Both the position numbers and the translations under genes were made by a program. Below are positions 15,468-15,481 of a DNA stretch of 15,481 nt, one piece after another. A model generated the notes under the pieces. It worked only from the letters and a program-made list of their open reading frames with translations, searched no databases and was not told the DNA's origin. The DNA lies in NCBI GenBank assembly GCA_016929365.1, contig JAFGIZ010000285.1, positions 1 to 15,481 on the forward strand. The letters are read 5' to 3'. Numbering within the stretch: the first letter of the stretch is position 1; each line of letters opens with the position of its first letter. The DNA is from Lentisphaerota bacterium. GTDB taxonomy: Bacteria; Verrucomicrobiota; Kiritimatiellia; UBA8416; JAFGIZ01.

Positions 15468-15481
15468 AACCATGCGCATGC
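15457..15481 (+). CDS. Probable start of a further gene, cut by the window edge
   Basis: ATG 15457 lies 2 bases after GAGGG (15450-15454), and its frame (beginning Met-Gln-Ala-Lys-Thr-Met) stays open to the window end. It overlaps the GT4 stop by 11 bases, as others in this operon do. ATG 15472 is an in-frame alternative start. Eight codons are too few to name a product. Confidence 0.25.

Noticed and set aside
13095..15479. A 794-residue open frame on the minus strand opposite the second FemAB-like gene and the GT4 gene
   Set aside because: Composition is that of a shadow frame, with Arg/His/Pro-rich sequence and no domain signature; the + strand genes show intact catalytic motifs and ribosome-binding sites.
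1..15481. tRNA, rRNA, CRISPR array, insertion sequence or phage genes
   Set aside because: No repeat array, transposase or integrase motif, or RNA-gene-like segment was seen, and coding sequence fills almost the whole window.

Overview
The window is 15.5 kb of very GC-rich DNA with all 13 confident genes on the + strand, little intergenic space, and several start/stop overlaps of the GTGA or ATGA kind. It looks like bacterial chromosome. A Wza-type outer-membrane export lipoprotein points to a diderm (Gram-negative) cell. The prepilin of the short 'GFTLLE' type, the standalone HAMP membrane protein and a PfaA/enediyne-like ketosynthase would fit a member of the PVC group (for example Kiritimatiellota or Verrucomicrobiota) or Planctomycetota. 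That placement is a guess from gene style, not something the sequence proves. I see no rRNA, tRNA, CRISPR array, insertion sequence or origin.

Layout. (1) Positions 117-2408: a type IV/type II-like prepilin, a two-helix membrane protein with a HAMP domain and no output domain, and an MFS transporter. (2) Positions 2491-5906: a standalone ketosynthase followed by a fused dehydratase-phosphopantetheinyl transferase (DH-PPTase). Together they look like the two ends of an iterative polyketide/PUFA-type megasynthase whose middle (acyltransferase, acyl carrier protein, ketoreductase) is not in the window. (3) Positions 5928-7016: a trans-polyprenyl diphosphate synthase with both aspartate-rich motifs. 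(4) Positions 7099-15467: an extracellular polysaccharide locus with a Wza-like lipoprotein, a Wzz/GumC-like chain-length protein with a degenerate tyrosine-kinase domain, a phosphoglycosyl transferase with a degenerate GGDEF-like N-terminus, two FemAB-like acyltransferase paralogues flanking a polysaccharide deacetylase-like protein, and a GT4 glycosyltransferase. The next gene probably begins in the last 25 bases.

How they may work together. The polysaccharide genes form a coherent set: the phosphoglycosyl transferase starts the lipid-linked repeat, the GT4 enzyme extends it, the deacetylase and FemAB-like proteins modify it, and the Wzz-like and Wza-like proteins control length and export. 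The same mix (initiating transferase, Wzz, Wza, deacetylase, FemAB) is known from exosortase/PEP-CTERM-associated EPS loci, but no exosortase is visible here. The ketosynthase, DH-PPTase and prenyl synthase sit directly upstream and may make a lipid that is joined to, or exported with, the polysaccharide; that link is inference.

The most unusual points are the split megasynthase lacking its core domains, the Walker A lysine loss in the chain-length kinase domain, the GGDEF-like remnant on a sugar transferase, and a consensus -35 element followed by a palindrome-filled spacer in front of the ketosynthase.
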